Assembly (NCBI GenBank): GCA_026003935.1
Contig: BPIE01000001.1
Location: forward strand, 992,001 to 1,056,000
DNA: 64,000 bases
From: Tepidiforma sp.
GTDB taxonomy: Bacteria > Chloroflexota > Dehalococcoidia > Tepidiformales > Tepidiformaceae
Direction: 5' to 3'
Part shown: in pieces, positions 42,190-51,162 of the stretch
How positions within the stretch are numbered: position 1 is the first letter of the stretch
Layout of the letters: each line of letters opens with the position of its first letter
Position numbers and translations under genes: made by a program
The notes under the pieces: model-generated
The model's input: the letters and a program-made list of their open reading frames with translations, nothing else
What the model was told of the DNA's origin: nothing
The model's database searches: none

Positions 42190-42690
42190 ATGGCAAAGGA
42201 CGAGAGTTTCGACATTACGACGGGCGCAGACCTGCAGGAAGTTGCGAACGCAATCAACCAGGCGCGGAAGGAGATCGGGAACCGGTTCGACTTCAAGGGG
42301 GTGGTTGCGGAGATCGACTACGACCACGGGACGACGCGGTTCGTGCTGCATGCGCAAGACGATTACAAGCTGGAGGCGATGTGGCAGGTGGTGGCGCAGC
42401 GGATGGTGGCGCGGAACGTGCCGCTGAAGAACCTGGTGCGGGGGGCGCCGCAGAAGGCCTCGGGGGGGACGCTCCGGCAGGAGGTGACGATTGTGCAGGG
42501 GATTGAGCCGGAGATTGGGAAGAAGCTTGTGAAGTTCATCAAAGAGCAGAAGTACAAGAAGGTGCAGGCTTCGCTGCAGGGAGATGCGGTGCGGGTGAGC
42601 TCGCCGAGCCGGGACGAGCTTCAGCAGGTGATCCGGGATGTGAAGGGGCAGGACTGGGGCATCGAGCTGAAGTTCGGGAACTACCGGTAG
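42190..42690 (+). CDS. YajQ-family nucleotide-binding protein, 166 aa
   Basis: The family pattern is complete: ESFDITTGADLQEVANAINQ, ARKEIGNRFDFKGVVAEIDY, ARNVPLKNLVRGAPQKASGG, and the C-terminal KKVQASLQGDAVRVSSPSRD with WGIELKFGNYR. YajQ proteins bind nucleotides or RNA, and some bind cyclic-di-GMP and modulate transcription. In this c-di-GMP-encoding window that would be a relevant partner, but the link is only inferred. Confidence 0.95.
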   Translation: MAKDESFDITTGADLQEVANAINQARKEIGNRFDFKGVVAEIDYDHGTTRFVLHAQDDYKLEAMWQVVAQRMVARNVPLKNLVRGAPQKASGGTLRQEVTIVQGIEPEIGKKLVKFIKEQKYKKVQASLQGDAVRVSSPSRDELQQVIRDVKGQDWGIELKFGNYR

Positions 42691-42698
42691 AGGCGGGC

Positions 42699-43568
42699 TC
42701 AGATGGTGCGCTGGAAGACCTGCTCGAGGGCGGCGCGGCGGCGGCGTTCGGCGGCGCGCTGGAGGGCGAGGCGCTGGTCGACGCGGCGCTGGTTGCGGAC
42801 TTCGTAGCGAACCCAGCCGACGATGATGGCTGCGAGGGCAGCCACGAAGAGCATGTTGCCGGCGAGCCAGAGGATCATGATGGCGATGCGCTGGTCGGTG
42901 AGCGGGTCGGGGGCCCATGCGGGGGCGCGGTCGGCGAAGCCGGCGTGCATGGCGGTGTTCATGCTGAGGAACATGCCGCCGAAGAGGGCCTTGTGGGTCA
43001 TTTCGACGAAGACGTAGAGGGCGCGGAGGGGGTAGGGGAGGCGCCAGCGGGCGGGGTCGACGGCGAGGGCAGGCATCCAGAAGAGGATGCCGGAGAGGAG
43101 CAGCGTCGCGAGCTGGAGATGGCGGATGGGGGCGCTCGTCGCGGCGATGTCGGTGAGGCGGGTGAACTGCCAGAGGTAGGTGACGACGGCGAAGAGGAGC
43201 CAGGTAAACACGGGAAAGGTGAGGAATGCCGCGGGGCGGGCCCGGTAAAGGGAGCGGAGGCGGCGGCGCCCGGAGGGGCCGGCGACGCGGAAGGCGAGGG
43301 TGAGGGGTGCGCCGAGCAGGAGGAGCGGGGGCGCGACCATGGTAAGGAGGAGGAAGCCGGTGAAGTTCACCCAGAGGACGCGGTTGCCGAGCTCTTCGAG
43401 GGGCGTAACCGTGGCGGCCAGGGTGACCAGGAGACCTCCGAGGAAGGCGGCGAGCCGCCATGCGGGGTGCTGCCCGGCGGCGCGCCGCCACGCGCGAAGG
43501 TAGAGCGCGGCGGCGAGTGCGGCAGCGGGGAGCCAGAGCGGGTCGAGCGTCCAGCCGGCGATAGTCAC
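42699..43568 (-). CDS. ctaG: CtaG/Caa3-type cytochrome c oxidase assembly protein, 289 aa
   Basis: A polytopic protein with about seven membrane helices (ALAAALYLRAWRRAAGQ, AFLGGLLVTLAATVTPLEEL, FPVFTWLLFAVVTYLWQFTR and others). It contains the family pieces VNFTGFLLLTMVAPPLLLLG, LATLLLSGILFWMPALAVDP and DQRIAIMILWLAGNMLFVAA. It assists copper delivery or assembly of caa3-type terminal oxidase, whose subunits are not in this window. It starts with GTG three bases after the stop of the small Lrp-domain gene. Confidence 0.85.
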   Translation of the reverse strand: MTIAGWTLDPLWLPAAALAAALYLRAWRRAAGQHPAWRLAAFLGGLLVTLAATVTPLEELGNRVLWVNFTGFLLLTMVAPPLLLLGAPLTLAFRVAGPSGRRRLRSLYRARPAAFLTFPVFTWLLFAVVTYLWQFTRLTDIAATSAPIRHLQLATLLLSGILFWMPALAVDPARWRLPYPLRALYVFVEMTHKALFGGMFLSMNTAMHAGFADRAPAWAPDPLTDQRIAIMILWLAGNMLFVAALAAIIVGWVRYEVRNQRRVDQRLALQRAAERRRRAALEQVFQRTI

Positions 43569-43571
43569 GGC

Positions 43572-43817
43572 TCAGCGCACTCCGAAGGCCTCGAAGGTGA
43601 GGATGGTGAAGGTCTCCCGGACGTGGGGGATGGCGTGGATGTCGCGCTCGATCACGCGGCCGACGCTGTCGATGTCGTCGATGTAGAGCTTGGCGAGGAG
43701 GTCGTACTGCCCGGTGATGCTGTAGCACTCGGAGAAGGAGGGGACTTCGGCGACGCGGTTGGCGACATCGGTGGTATGGCCGGGGTCGGTCTTGATCATG
43801 ACGAAAACGGCACGCAT
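43572..43817 (-). CDS. Stand-alone Lrp/AsnC ligand-binding (RAM) domain protein, 81 aa
   Basis: Only the C-terminal effector domain of Lrp/AsnC regulators is present: RAVFVMIKTDPGHTTDVANR, VAEVPSFSECYSITGQYDLL and AKLYIDDIDSVGRVIERDIH, without any HTH. Such proteins assemble into octameric rings and bind amino acids. The target of this one is unknown. TACACT six bases upstream of the ATG at 43817 fixes the start and rules out a longer form from 43835. It precedes ctaG on the same strand. Confidence 0.88.
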   Translation of the reverse strand: MRAVFVMIKTDPGHTTDVANRVAEVPSFSECYSITGQYDLLAKLYIDDIDSVGRVIERDIHAIPHVRETFTILTFEAFGVR

Positions 43818-43823
43818 GGGAGG

Positions 43824-43829
43824 AGTGTA
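43824..43829 (-). promoter_or_regulatory. Candidate leaderless -10 box (TACACT)
   Basis: TACACT on the minus strand ends 6 nt before the ATG at 43817. Confidence 0.55.
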
Positions 43830-43918
43830 CGGCACCGCGAATGGCGCTGCCGCGGGGATGGTGGCACGGGCGCGGGCCTGCGGGAGGGGCCCATCGGCGG
43901 GAGGTTAGCGGCCGATGG

Positions 43919-45790
43919 TCAGTAGTCGGTCCCGGGGCGGCCGCTGAGTGCGTCGCGGAGCTGGGCGAGGCGGCTGCGTTCGGCGAGAAGCTCGAGGATC
44001 TGGAGGGCCTGCGCCGGGGTGGGCTGCTCGCCAGCCTCGAGGAGGAGCTGCTGCACCTGGCGGTCGATGGCATCGATCTGGCGGTTGAGCTCGGCGATGG
44101 TGGGGCCGGTGGCGCCGCCGCTGCCGGGGGACGGTGTGCCGGTGGCGCCGGGCGAAGCTCCCGGCGAGGGGGTGGCGGGCACGGGCGATTGGCCGCCGGG
44201 GCCGGGGACCGGCGTGGCGCCGCCCGGACCGGGGGTCGCATCGCCGCCGGGGGTACCTGCCGGGCCCGGGCTTGCGCCGGGGGTGCCTGCGGGGTCGGGG
44301 CTTGCGCCGGGCGAAGCGCCGGGCGAGGGGCTCGTGTCCGGGGACGGCGAGGGACCGGGAGAGGGCGAGGGCGCGGGGGTGGGCTGCGGGTAGAGCAGCC
44401 GGAGGATGACTTCGAAGTCGTGGCGGGAGGCGTCGTCGGAGGGGTCGATGATGAGGGCGTCGCGGAAGGCGGAGAGGGCCTCCTGCAGGCGCCCGGCTTC
44501 GAACTGGTGGTGGCCGATGCTGGCGAAGGCGCGGGCGCGGACGGCGGGGTCGTTGGATTCGAGGGCGCGGCGGGCTGCGCGGATGGCGTCCTCGTAGCGG
44601 CCGGCGGCGTGGTATGCGGCGGCGAGGTTGAGGGTGATGTCGGGGTCGTGGGGGCGTTCGACCTGTGCGGCGAGGAAGGCTTCGATGGCGGCTTCGGCGT
44701 CGCCCTGCTCGAGGGCGGCGCGGCCGCGTTCGTTCGCCTCGTAGGCCGGGCTGGCGCAGGCGAGCAGGAGCAGGGAGAGGGCGGAGGCGGCGAACAGGGC
44801 GGCGGGGCGGCGGGGGCGGAAACGCTCCCACGCGCTGCCGAGTGTGAGGCAGGCGAGCGCGGCGGCGGCGAAGAGCTGGTAGCGCTCGACGGGGAGGGTG
44901 GTGGTGCGCTCGTCGAGCCGGGCGCGTTCGAGGGCCCGGACGCGGCCTTCGACGACGCCGGGGACGAGGGCGAGGTCGGTGCCGAGGTAGCGGCCGCCGG
45001 CGGCAGCGGCGAGTGCGCGGAGGAAGGGCTCGTCGAGGCGGGAGGTGATGGGCTGACCTGCGGCATCGAGCCGGGGACCGGTGCGCCCGGTGATGGGATC
45101 GATGGCGGGGACGATGCCGCCTTCCGGGGTGCCGACGCCGGCGACGAGGAGTTCGATGCCGGATTCTCGGTAGCGGGCGGCGGCGGCGGTGACGTCGCCG
45201 CCGAGGTTGTCGCCATCGGTGAGGAGGAGGACGAGGCGGCCGGCGGAGGAGTCGTCGGCGAGGATGTCGAGGGCGTGCTGGAGTCCGCCGGCGACGTCGG
45301 TGCCGCCATCGACGAGCACGGTGCCGGTTTCGAGGGCCTGGATGACCCGGGCAGCGGCGGCGGTGTCGGTGGTCAGGGGGAAGCGGACGCGGGCGCTGCC
45401 CGCGAAGATGACGAGGCCGACGCGGTCGCCGGCGAGGCGGTCGATGGACTTGAGGGCGACGGTTTTCGCGGCGGCGAGGCGGGAGGGCGGAACATCGGGG
45501 ACGTCCATGCTGCGGGAGACGTCGATGACGATGACGAGGTCGGCGCCGGTGCGGGGGACCTGCGAGATGCGGGTCCCCCAGCGGGGCTGGGAGGCGGCGA
45601 CGATGGCGAAGGCTGCCGCGAGGGCGAAGAGGAGGGCTGCCGCGGACGAAGCCCGGGCGGGGAGGACGCGGCTGAGGCGGCGGGCTGCGCGGCTGCCGCG
45701 GGCCATACCGACGGCCCAGGCGCCGAGCGCGAGGGCCGGCAGGACAAGCAGGACGAGCACCCAGGGGTGCGCGAACGCGATGCCGCTCAT
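43919..45790 (-). CDS. BatB-BatC fusion: VWA membrane protein with TPR repeats, 623 aa
   Basis: The N-terminal part has two membrane helices and a von Willebrand A domain with its MIDAS (LVIVIDVSRSMDVPD, LLLLTDGDNLGG). After a third membrane segment near residue 330 (a lipobox-like LLLLACAS lies nearby) come three TPR units (GDAEAAIEAFLAAQVERPHD, YHAAGRYEDAIRAARRALES, FEAGRLQEALSAFRDALIID). A Pro/Ser/Gly/Thr-rich linker of about 90 residues and a C-terminal coiled coil follow. In many bacteria BatB and BatC are separate proteins. It ends the moxR-bat operon and overlaps batA by four bases. Confidence 0.87.
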   Translation of the reverse strand: MSGIAFAHPWVLVLLVLPALALGAWAVGMARGSRAARRLSRVLPARASSAAALLFALAAAFAIVAASQPRWGTRISQVPRTGADLVIVIDVSRSMDVPDVPPSRLAAAKTVALKSIDRLAGDRVGLVIFAGSARVRFPLTTDTAAAARVIQALETGTVLVDGGTDVAGGLQHALDILADDSSAGRLVLLLTDGDNLGGDVTAAAARYRESGIELLVAGVGTPEGGIVPAIDPITGRTGPRLDAAGQPITSRLDEPFLRALAAAAGGRYLGTDLALVPGVVEGRVRALERARLDERTTTLPVERYQLFAAAALACLTLGSAWERFRPRRPAALFAASALSLLLLACASPAYEANERGRAALEQGDAEAAIEAFLAAQVERPHDPDITLNLAAAYHAAGRYEDAIRAARRALESNDPAVRARAFASIGHHQFEAGRLQEALSAFRDALIIDPSDDASRHDFEVILRLLYPQPTPAPSPSPGPSPSPDTSPSPGASPGASPDPAGTPGASPGPAGTPGGDATPGPGGATPVPGPGGQSPVPATPSPGASPGATGTPSPGSGGATGPTIAELNRQIDAIDRQVQQLLLEAGEQPTPAQALQILELLAERSRLAQLRDALSGRPGTDY

Positions 45791-46734
45791 CCGGGGAGCC
45801 TCCGAAGAAGCGTGCCGGCGAGGAGCAGCTCGAGGACGACGAGCGCGGCAGCAGCGCCCGCGAACCAGGGCGCGAACTCGTCGTAGGCGTCGAAGGAGTC
45901 GCGGGTGATGCGGGAGCGCTCGAGGGAGGCGACCTCGTCATAGACGTCGGCGAGCCCGGCGGGGTCGCTGGCGGGGAAATAGCGGCCGCCGGTCTGCGCG
46001 GCGATGGCCTGGAGGAGGCGCTCATCGATTTCGCGGGCGCGGTCGAGCGGGGATTCGCTCACGACGCCGATGGTGTAGACGCGGATGTTGAGCGCGGCGG
46101 CGAGCGCTGCCGCGGGCTCAGGGCGGATGGATGGCGCGTTATGTTCACCGTCGGTGAGGAGGATGACGATGCGGGAGGCGGCGGTGGACTCCTGGAGCAT
46201 GGTGAGCGCAGCGGCGAGGCCGACGCCGATGCCGGTGCCATCGGGGAGGAGGCCGGATTCGAGGTCAGCGACCATGCGGTCGAGGGCAGCGTAGTCGGTG
46301 GAAGGCGGGGAGAGCGCGAGGGCGTCCTGCTGGAACACGACGACGCCGACGCGGTCGTTTTGGCGGGAGCGGATGAATTCCCGGACGACCTCTTTGGTGA
46401 CGGCGAGGCGGGTGGATTCGCCGAACTCCTGCAGCATCGAGCTGGAGAGGTCGATGGCGAGGACGATGTCGACGCCCTCGCCGGGGACGAGGGTTCGGGC
46501 ATCGCCGCGACGGGGACCCGCGACCGCGATGGCGAGGAGGACGACGGCGAGGATGCGGAGCGCGGGCAGGGCGCGTGCGAGGCGGAGGCGGAGGGTTGGA
46601 CGGGCGGCAGCGAGGCCGGCGGCGGAGGCGATGGGGAGGGGGGCGCGGCGACGACGGGCGGCGAGGGCGAGCGGGATGGCGAGGAGGGCGAGCGCAAGGG
46701 CCGCCGGCGTGGCGAATTCGAGGCCCGTGATCAT
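45787..46734 (-). CDS. BatA-like VWA-domain membrane protein, 315 aa
   Basis: This is an Aerotolerance/Bat protein: an N-terminal membrane helix pair (EFATPAALALALLAIPLALA), a VWA domain with MIDAS residues in DIVLAIDLSSSMLQEFGEST and IVILLTDGEHNAPS, and a C-terminal membrane helix (AAAALVVLELLLAGTLLRRL). The VWA domain is the likely target of the MoxR ATPase. The ATG at 46734 overlaps the upstream batD-like stop by four bases. Confidence 0.88.
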   Translation of the reverse strand: MITGLEFATPAALALALLAIPLALAARRRRAPLPIASAAGLAAARPTLRLRLARALPALRILAVVLLAIAVAGPRRGDARTLVPGEGVDIVLAIDLSSSMLQEFGESTRLAVTKEVVREFIRSRQNDRVGVVVFQQDALALSPPSTDYAALDRMVADLESGLLPDGTGIGVGLAAALTMLQESTAASRIVILLTDGEHNAPSIRPEPAAALAAALNIRVYTIGVVSESPLDRAREIDERLLQAIAAQTGGRYFPASDPAGLADVYDEVASLERSRITRDSFDAYDEFAPWFAGAAAALVVLELLLAGTLLRRLPG

Positions 46735-47630
46735 GGCTCGCCCACCAGTTCGTAGGCCATGGCGAGGTCGGCGCGGCGGCGTTCGGGTGCGGGGCGGTAG
46801 CCGGCGTAGACGACGGCGTCGCACTCTTCGAGGAGGCCGCCAGCGAGGCGGGCGACCCAGCGGTCGGCGCCGGCGGATTCGAGCCGGGCGCGGAGCTCGG
46901 CGGCGGTGAGGGCCGTGGCGGGGATGCCGAAGCGCCGGGCGAGCTCTGCGCGGACGGCGGAGCCGAGGGCGCGATAGGCGGCGACCGGGTCGGTATCGAT
47001 GGCGGATTCGGCGGCGAGCAGGCCGGGGAGGGCCGGGTCGGCGGGCGGGGGCGGTCCGGGGACCGGTGCGGGGCGGCGGGAGAGCCGGCGGATGAGCGTG
47101 AGCGCGAGGGCGACGAGCAGGAGGCCGGCGGCTGCGGCGGCCGCGGCGAGCGCCGGGCGGAGGAGCGGGGATTCGGCGCCGGCGATGACGACGGGCGGCG
47201 GGAGCGGGCTGAGCTCGAGCGGGGCATCGGGGAGGAGGGTGGGGAGGACGGCGACGGTGACAGGCGAAGGGTCGACGGTACGGACTTCGGAGCCGCTGAC
47301 GACGGCAATGGTGGGGGAGAAGGCGAGGTCGCCGAGAGCGAAGGGCGCGACGGTCGCCTCGAGAACCCACGCGGTGCCGGCCGCGGAGGTGCCGGACTGC
47401 CGGGGCGGCTGGAGGCTGACCAGTTCGACCGCGCCCCAGCCGGCGGTGCCGGGGGCGAACTCGGGCGACTGGCCCGGCGGGAGGATGAGGCGGACGGTGA
47501 GCTGGAGGTGGTCGCCGATGCGGGCGCTGGAAGGCTCGAGGGTGACCTCGATCTCGGACGACTGCCGGGCATGCACGGCGGCGGACAGGAAGGCGATGGC
47601 GAGGGCAGCAGCAGCGAGGGCGCGCATCAT
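46731..47630 (-). CDS. BatD-like membrane protein, 299 aa
   Basis: A signal peptide (ALAAAALAIAFLSAAVHA) precedes an extracytoplasmic beta-rich region (EIEVTLEPSSARIGDHLQLT, VRLILPPG). A membrane helix near residue 160-180 (AAAAAAGLLLVALALTLIRR) and a cytoplasmic helical domain (AAYRALGSAVRAELARRFGI) follow. Its place between the DUF58 and batA genes, with 4-nt overlaps on both sides, matches BatD / DUF4381-like proteins of MoxR operons. Sequence conservation in this family is low, so the call leans on context. Confidence 0.75.
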   Translation of the reverse strand: MMRALAAAALAIAFLSAAVHARQSSEIEVTLEPSSARIGDHLQLTVRLILPPGQSPEFAPGTAGWGAVELVSLQPPRQSGTSAAGTAWVLEATVAPFALGDLAFSPTIAVVSGSEVRTVDPSPVTVAVLPTLLPDAPLELSPLPPPVVIAGAESPLLRPALAAAAAAAGLLLVALALTLIRRLSRRPAPVPGPPPPADPALPGLLAAESAIDTDPVAAYRALGSAVRAELARRFGIPATALTAAELRARLESAGADRWVARLAGGLLEECDAVVYAGYRPAPERRRADLAMAYELVGEP

Positions 47631-48562
47631 GCGGCGGCTCCCCGTCGTTTGAAGAAGCGGAGCAGTGCGGGCACGTAGTCTTCGCCGGTGACGGCGCGGA
47701 TTTCGTCGATACCGAGCTGGCCGAAGCGTGCGGTGCGCTGCTCATCGAGGGCGCGGACGCGGGCGGCGTAGGCGTCGCGGAGGGCTGTGCTGGAGGTATC
47801 GACTTCGACGAGCTCGCCCGACTCGGCATCTGCAATCGTGAGGATGCCAGCGTCGGGGAGGGCCTCATCGACGGGGTCGCGCACGGTGACCGCGATGAGG
47901 TCGTGGCGGGCGGCGGCGGCGCGGAGCGCGGCGGGGTCGAAGGATACGAGGAAATCGGAGAGCAGGAAGACGGTGGCGCGGCGGCGCTGAACGCCGACGA
48001 GGTACTGGAGGGCGGCGGCGAGGTCGGTGCCGGGGGATGCGGGCCGGGCGCGGAGGATTTCGCGGATGACCCGGAGCACGTGGGTGGCGCCGCCGGCGGG
48101 CCGGACGTAGCGCTGGGGCGTGCCCGCGAAGAGGAGGAGGCCGACGCGGTCGTTGTTGCGGATGGCGGCGAGGGCGAGCACGGCGGCGATCTCGGCGGCG
48201 AGGGCGGCCTTGGGCTGGGGCGCAGCGCCAGCGAACTGCGAGGCGGAGACATCGACGGCGAAGATGACGGTCAGGTCGCGGTCTTCACGGTAGCGGCGGA
48301 TGAATGGTTCGCCGGTGCGGGCGTAGGCGTTCCAGTCGAGCGCACGAACATCGTCGCCGGGGACGTAGGGGCGGAGTTCGTCGAATTCGATGCCGCGGGA
48401 GCGGAAGACGGCGTGGTATTCGCCGAGGAAGAGGGTGTTGACGAGGCGCCGGGCGCGGAGCTCGATAGCGCGGACGCGGGCGAGGAGCTCCGGGGTGAGG
48501 TCGTCGGCGGGGGCGGCGACGGCGGGCGGACGGCGACGGAGGCGGGGTACCCGGAGGCGCAT
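47627..48562 (-). CDS. DUF58 (VWA-like) protein of the MoxR operon, 311 aa
   Basis: The signature RRLVNTLFLGEYHAVFRSRG, VPGDDVRALDWNAYARTGEP and FIRRYREDRDLTVIFAVDVS identifies DUF58, a MIDAS-like family that partners MoxR ATPases. The DVSAS sequence is a VWA-type metal site. It lies between moxR and the batD-like gene and overlaps the latter by four bases. Confidence 0.93.
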   Translation of the reverse strand: MRLRVPRLRRRPPAVAAPADDLTPELLARVRAIELRARRLVNTLFLGEYHAVFRSRGIEFDELRPYVPGDDVRALDWNAYARTGEPFIRRYREDRDLTVIFAVDVSASQFAGAAPQPKAALAAEIAAVLALAAIRNNDRVGLLLFAGTPQRYVRPAGGATHVLRVIREILRARPASPGTDLAAALQYLVGVQRRRATVFLLSDFLVSFDPAALRAAAARHDLIAVTVRDPVDEALPDAGILTIADAESGELVEVDTSSTALRDAYAARVRALDEQRTARFGQLGIDEIRAVTGEDYVPALLRFFKRRGAAA

Positions 48563-48587
48563 GGCGGCTCCTCAGGTGTGGGTGGGG

Positions 48588-49577
<990 letters not shown>

Positions 49578-49597
49578 ACGGGGCCTCCGGGGCTGGG

Positions 49598-49603
49598 AAG
49601 TGC
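49598..49603 (-). promoter_or_regulatory. Candidate -10 box of the moxR operon (TACAAT)
   Basis: TACAAT on the minus strand lies 20 bases before the TTG start and leaves room for the GGAGG ribosome site. This is a leadered promoter, unlike the leaderless ones. Confidence 0.45.
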
Positions 49604-49619
49604 CCGTATTGTAGGTAAG

Positions 49620-49690
49620 CGGGAGTAAAGGGAGGGGAGGGAGGGGGAGGGATCGAGGGACGAGGTTGGAGGCTGGAGGGAGGAGGGTGA
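49620..49690 (+). repeat. Polypurine G-run tract with G-quadruplex potential
   Basis: Between comF and moxR the plus strand carries successive G3-G5 runs split by single A residues (around 49630-49651), then further GGAGG units. It satisfies the simple G3+N1-7 rule for a four-stack quadruplex and lies just upstream of the moxR promoter. Confidence 0.5.
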
Positions 49691-49698
49691 AGACGGGG

Positions 49699-50409
49699 TT
49701 AGTCGGCGATGGGGGAGTGGGGGGCGGTGAGGTCGAGGCTGGCGCGGGTGAAGCTGAGGGCCCAGACCTGGCGGGCGCCGTGGTCGAGGAGGGCGCGGGC
49801 GCACTCGCGGGCGGTGGCGCCGGAGGTGATGACGTCGTCGACCAGGCCGACGACGAGGCCGTCGAGCGGCGGGCCTTCGACGGTGAAGGCGCCGGCGAGG
49901 CTGGCGGCGCGCTCGGCGGCGGTCCGGCCGACCTGGCTGCCGGTGTTGCGGATGCGGCGAAGGCGGGTGGGCGGGCGCGGGAGGCCGGCGCGGCGCAGCA
50001 GGAGCTCGGCCTGGTTGAATCCGCGGGCGCGCTCGCGAGAAGGATGGAGCGGGACGGGCAGCCACACCGAGGGGGGCATCTCGGCGGCAAGCCGCGCGAG
50101 GTGGGAGGCCATCAGGGGGGCGAGCGCCCGGTATCGCTGGTATTTGAGGCGGTGGACGAGGGCACGTGCGGCACCCTCGTGTTCGAATGCAGCGCGGACA
50201 CCGGCGAGCTCACGCCAGCCGTAGCAGCGGGGGCAGAAGTCGGTGCCCTCCCAGGCGGCGGAGCAGTTGGCGCAGCGGAGCGGCCCCACGGCGGGCGCGA
50301 GCGCTGCCTCGCACCGGGAGCAAAGGGCGGTATCGAAGGTGCCGCACCCGGCGCAGCGGAGCGGGAAGAGGAGGTCGATGGCGCGGGCAGCGAGAGCGCT
50401 TGGCCGCAT
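49699..50409 (-). CDS. comF: ComF-family phosphoribosyltransferase, 236 aa
   Basis: An N-terminal zinc ribbon with four CxxC pairs (CAGC, CSRC, CANC, CPRC) is followed by the ComF PRTase-like domain. LPVPLHPSRERARGFNQAEL and the PRPP loop VVGLVDDVITSGATARECAR are clear. ComF helps DNA uptake in competent bacteria, but homologues are widespread and no other competence gene is in this window. TATCCT ends seven bases before the ATG. Confidence 0.93.
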   Translation of the reverse strand: MRPSALAARAIDLLFPLRCAGCGTFDTALCSRCEAALAPAVGPLRCANCSAAWEGTDFCPRCYGWRELAGVRAAFEHEGAARALVHRLKYQRYRALAPLMASHLARLAAEMPPSVWLPVPLHPSRERARGFNQAELLLRRAGLPRPPTRLRRIRNTGSQVGRTAAERAASLAGAFTVEGPPLDGLVVGLVDDVITSGATARECARALLDHGARQVWALSFTRASLDLTAPHSPIAD

Positions 50410-50416
50410 GGGGCGG

Positions 50417-50422
50417 AGGATA
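50417..50422 (-). promoter_or_regulatory. Candidate leaderless -10 box (TATCCT)
   Basis: TATCCT on the minus strand ends 7 nt before the comF ATG. It is back to back with the moaD promoter 24 bases away. Confidence 0.5.
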
Positions 50423-50446
50423 GCAACCCGCGCGGCGGCCCGGGGC

Positions 50447-50452
50447 TACAAT
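50447..50452 (+). promoter_or_regulatory. Candidate leaderless -10 box (TACAAT)
   Basis: TACAAT ends 6 nt before the GTG of moaD, with no ribosome-binding site. Confidence 0.6.
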
Positions 50453-50458
50453 GGGCGC

Positions 50459-50707
50459 GTGGGAACCGTGACGGTGCTGCTGTTTGCGTCGCTGGCCGAG
50501 CGGGCGGGGACACGCCGGCTGGAGGTCCCGGTAGGGGAGGGCGAGACGGTGCGTGACATCCGCGACCGGGTGGTTGCGCGGTTTCCGCAACTGGCGCCGG
50601 CGGTGCCGACGCTGATGTACGCGCTCAACGAGGAGTATGCGCGGGAAGACGCGGCGGTGGCCGCGGGGAGCACGCTGGCGCTCATTCCGCCAGTTTCTGG
50701 AGGGTGA
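50459..50707 (+). CDS. moaD: Molybdopterin synthase small subunit MoaD
   Basis: An 82-residue ubiquitin-fold sulfur carrier: VTVLLFASLAERAGTRRLEV, PVGEGETVRDIRDRVVARFP, and the C-terminal LALIPPVSGG ending in the Gly-Gly that is thiocarboxylated. The GTG start at 50459 is set by TACAAT six bases upstream. MoaE follows immediately, completing molybdopterin synthase. Confidence 0.93.
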   Translation: MGTVTVLLFASLAERAGTRRLEVPVGEGETVRDIRDRVVARFPQLAPAVPTLMYALNEEYAREDAAVAAGSTLALIPPVSGG

Positions 50708-50709
50708 CG

Positions 50710-51162
50710 ATGCTGATCCGGGTGACGGACGCTCCGCTTTCGGCGGAGGAGGCTGCGTGGGCGGTGGCTTCGCCGGCGGCGGGGGCCGTGAACATCTTCC
50801 TCGGGGTGGTTCGCAACACGAACCGGGGGCGGGCGGTCTCGCACCTCGTGTACGACGCGTATCCGTCGATGGCGGAGAAGGAGATGCGCGCAATCGCCGA
50901 GGAGGCCACGGCGCGGTTCGGGCTGGAGGGGTGCGCGGTGCTGCACCGGACGGGGCGGCTGGAGATTGGGGAGACCAGCCTCGTGGTGGCGGTGAGCTGC
51001 GGGCACCGTCGGGAGTCGTACGAGGCCGGGTTGTGGATAGTGAACGAAGTGAAGCGCCGGGTGCCGGTGTGGAAGAAGGAAGTCTGGGAGGACGGCGAAG
51101 AGTGGATCGAGGGGCCGGAGTCGCTTGGGATGCAGCAGGCGCCGGCGAGCATGCGGCCGTGA
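50710..51162 (+). CDS. moaE: Molybdopterin synthase catalytic subunit MoaE
   Basis: MoaE inserts two sulfurs into precursor Z using MoaD. AGAVNIFLGVVRNTNRGRAV, LVYDAYPSMAEKEMRAIAEE and VAVSCGHRRESYEAGLWIVN with RRVPVWKKEVWEDG (catalytic Lys) are all present. It is 150 residues long. GGAGG lies seven bases before the ATG at 50710, just inside the moaD stop, so the two are coupled. Confidence 0.95.
   Translation: MLIRVTDAPLSAEEAAWAVASPAAGAVNIFLGVVRNTNRGRAVSHLVYDAYPSMAEKEMRAIAEEATARFGLEGCAVLHRTGRLEIGETSLVVAVSCGHRRESYEAGLWIVNEVKRRVPVWKKEVWEDGEEWIEGPESLGMQQAPASMRP

Noticed and set aside
45787-48252. A single 821-codon minus-strand frame covering DUF58, batD and batA
   Set aside because: Only its last 315 codons carry the BatA motifs. 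The upstream part is out of frame with the DUF58 and batD genes, which have their own starts.
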